64,000 bases of DNA. It comes from Pseudonocardia sp. HH130629-09. GTDB taxonomy: Bacteria; Actinomycetota; Actinomycetes; Mycobacteriales; Pseudonocardiaceae. Below the pieces are notes generated by a model that had not been told where the DNA came from, searched no databases, and saw nothing but the letters and a program-made list of their open reading frames with translations. Each line of letters opens with the position of its first letter. Position 1 is the first letter of the stretch. A program made the position numbers and the translations under genes. The stretch covers positions 310,001-374,000 of the forward strand of contig NZ_CP011868.1 of NCBI RefSeq assembly GCF_001294645.1, written 5' to 3'. Positions 63,218 to 64,000 of this stretch are shown here, one piece after another.

Positions 63218-64000
63218 TCAGTCGTCCGGGTCGTCGCCGACCAGGTCGGCGGCGGAGGCACCGTTCTGGCTCTTCACCGCGACCTTCGCCCGCCCACGGC
63301 GCTGGGCCGGGCGGGGCGGGGGCGGCGGGGCCTGCTGGGCGTACTGCCCACCCCGGCCCATGATCAGCTCGGCGAAGGTCGCCATGGCCTCGTCGAGCTG
63401 GCTGGCGTTGCGGCGCTCGGACTCGGCGTTGGCCTTGGTGACCAGGTCGGTGACCGCGCCGGTGTCCGGCCGGTCGTGCAGCACCGTGTCGATGCCGGCC
63501 AGCCGGTCGTCGACGCCGGCGGAGAGCGTGGAGACGTCGCCCGTCAGCTTCTCCAGGCGGGTGTCGACCTCCCCGGTCAGCTTGTCGAGGCGGGTGTCGA
63601 CGTCGCCGGTGAGCTTGTCGAGCTTGCCGTCGACGTTGCGGCCCAGCGCGTCGAACCGGCCGTCCACGGTCTCCGACAGCGCCGACAGTCGCTCGGCGAC
63701 CGAGCCGTCGAGCTCACCCAGGCGGTCCTTCAGGGACCCGCCGAGCTTGCCGACCCGCTCCTTGACCGACCCGTCCAGGTCGGTCAGCTTGCCGTCCAGC
63801 CCGGACTCGACCGAGTCGAGCCGCGTGCCGACCTCCTCCAGACGGGCAGAGAGCGCCTCCAGCCGCTCGGCGAGGGCGTCGAAGGCCGGGGTCGGGTCGA
63901 CGGCCGGGCGCTGGGCCAGGTCCTCCAGGCGGCGGTGCAGCCCCACCGAGGTGTCGCCCAGCAGGTTGCGCAGGCCCTCCCCGGTCTCCTCGAAGGAGTG
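63218..64000 (-). CDS. Hendecad coiled-coil repeat protein, 5' end beyond the window
   Basis: At least 260 aa; the frame is open to the window edge (EGLRNLLGDTSVGLHRRLED), so the N-terminus is missing. Residues visible form a long amphipathic helix with an 11-residue repeat: LDKLTGDVDTR, LDKLTGEVDTR, LEKLTGDVST, preceded by degenerate copies (LDGKLTDLDGS, VGKLGGSLKDR). This suits right-handed coiled coils of the apolipoprotein/LEA kind. A Pro run and basic stretch (QQAPPPPPRPAQRRGRAKVA) end the protein. No family is recognised; the terminator behind it is strong. Confidence 0.75.
   Translation of the reverse strand, partial: HSFEETGEGLRNLLGDTSVGLHRRLEDLAQRPAVDPTPAFDALAERLEALSARLEEVGTRLDSVESGLDGKLTDLDGSVKERVGKLGGSLKDRLGELDGSVAERLSALSETVDGRFDALGRNVDGKLDKLTGDVDTRLDKLTGEVDTRLEKLTGDVSTLSAGVDDRLAGIDTVLHDRPDTGAVTDLVTKANAESERRNASQLDEAMATFAELIMGRGGQYAQQAPPPPPRPAQRRGRAKVAVKSQNGASAADLVGDDPDD

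Overview
The window is about 73% GC. Gene order and protein families point to an actinomycete of the Pseudonocardiaceae, most likely Pseudonocardia or a close relative. Three stretches follow the order known from Mycobacterium tuberculosis: (a) sigD-rsdA-DUF5319-guaB-guaB3; (b) chorismate mutase / pcrA(uvrD1) / M23 peptidase / sucC-sucD / Rv0954-like / perM / purN-purH; (c) trpS-YihY-D,D-carboxypeptidase, then the nucleoside salvage genes. Many starts are GTG, and several genes have a TANNNT box 6-7 nt before the start codon, which suggests leaderless mRNAs. I found no rRNA, tRNA, IS element or CRISPR array.

Layout. 0.3-9.1 kb: ECF sigma factor SigD and its membrane anti-sigma factor, and the guanine nucleotide genes guaB, guaB3 and guaA, with a decayed siderophore-binding-protein gene between them. 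9.2-12.9 kb: envelope-stress module of two membrane proteins (one PspC type) divergent from a PspC-histidine kinase and NarL-type regulator; a 24-bp inverted repeat lies between. 13-20.6 kb: repeat-rich membrane protein, chorismate mutase, helicase PcrA, DUF1707 protein, M23 peptidase and a frameshifted lipase gene. 20.8-28.4 kb: succinyl-CoA synthetase, membrane proteins including PerM, and purN-purH. 28.5-37.1 kb: the SOS mutasome imuA'-imuB ... dnaE2, with two LexA boxes and an M28 lipoprotein peptidase on the other strand between them. 37.1-44.3 kb: truncated acetate-transporter remnant, folD, monomeric isocitrate dehydrogenase, exonuclease III coupled to a membrane pseudokinase, and a YbaK-like protein. 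44.4-50.7 kb: fbiC (F420), a tandem HxlR/zinc-ribbon regulator, trpS and YihY. 51-59.8 kb: D,D-carboxypeptidase, SRPBCC protein, then a six-gene BMP-type nucleoside importer plus cdd-deoA operon. 59.9-64 kb: enoyl-CoA hydratase, murJ and a hendecad-repeat protein cut by the window edge.

The genes work together in three ways. guaB/guaA, purN/purH and folD (one-carbon supply) make purines, while the BMP importer, cdd and deoA salvage nucleosides. PcrA, the mutasome and exonuclease III serve DNA repair and damage-induced mutagenesis. SigD/RsdA, the PspC module, PerM, MurJ, the carboxypeptidase and the M23 peptidase serve envelope homeostasis.

The most notable anomalies are: four genes that cannot be read in a single frame (two broken at 7-C/7-G runs, one at two short tandem duplications, one near its 3' end); an SOS box fused to a leaderless dnaE2 promoter; a catalytically dead kinase overlapping the exonuclease III gene; an internally duplicated HxlR regulator; and several strong unexplained palindromes.
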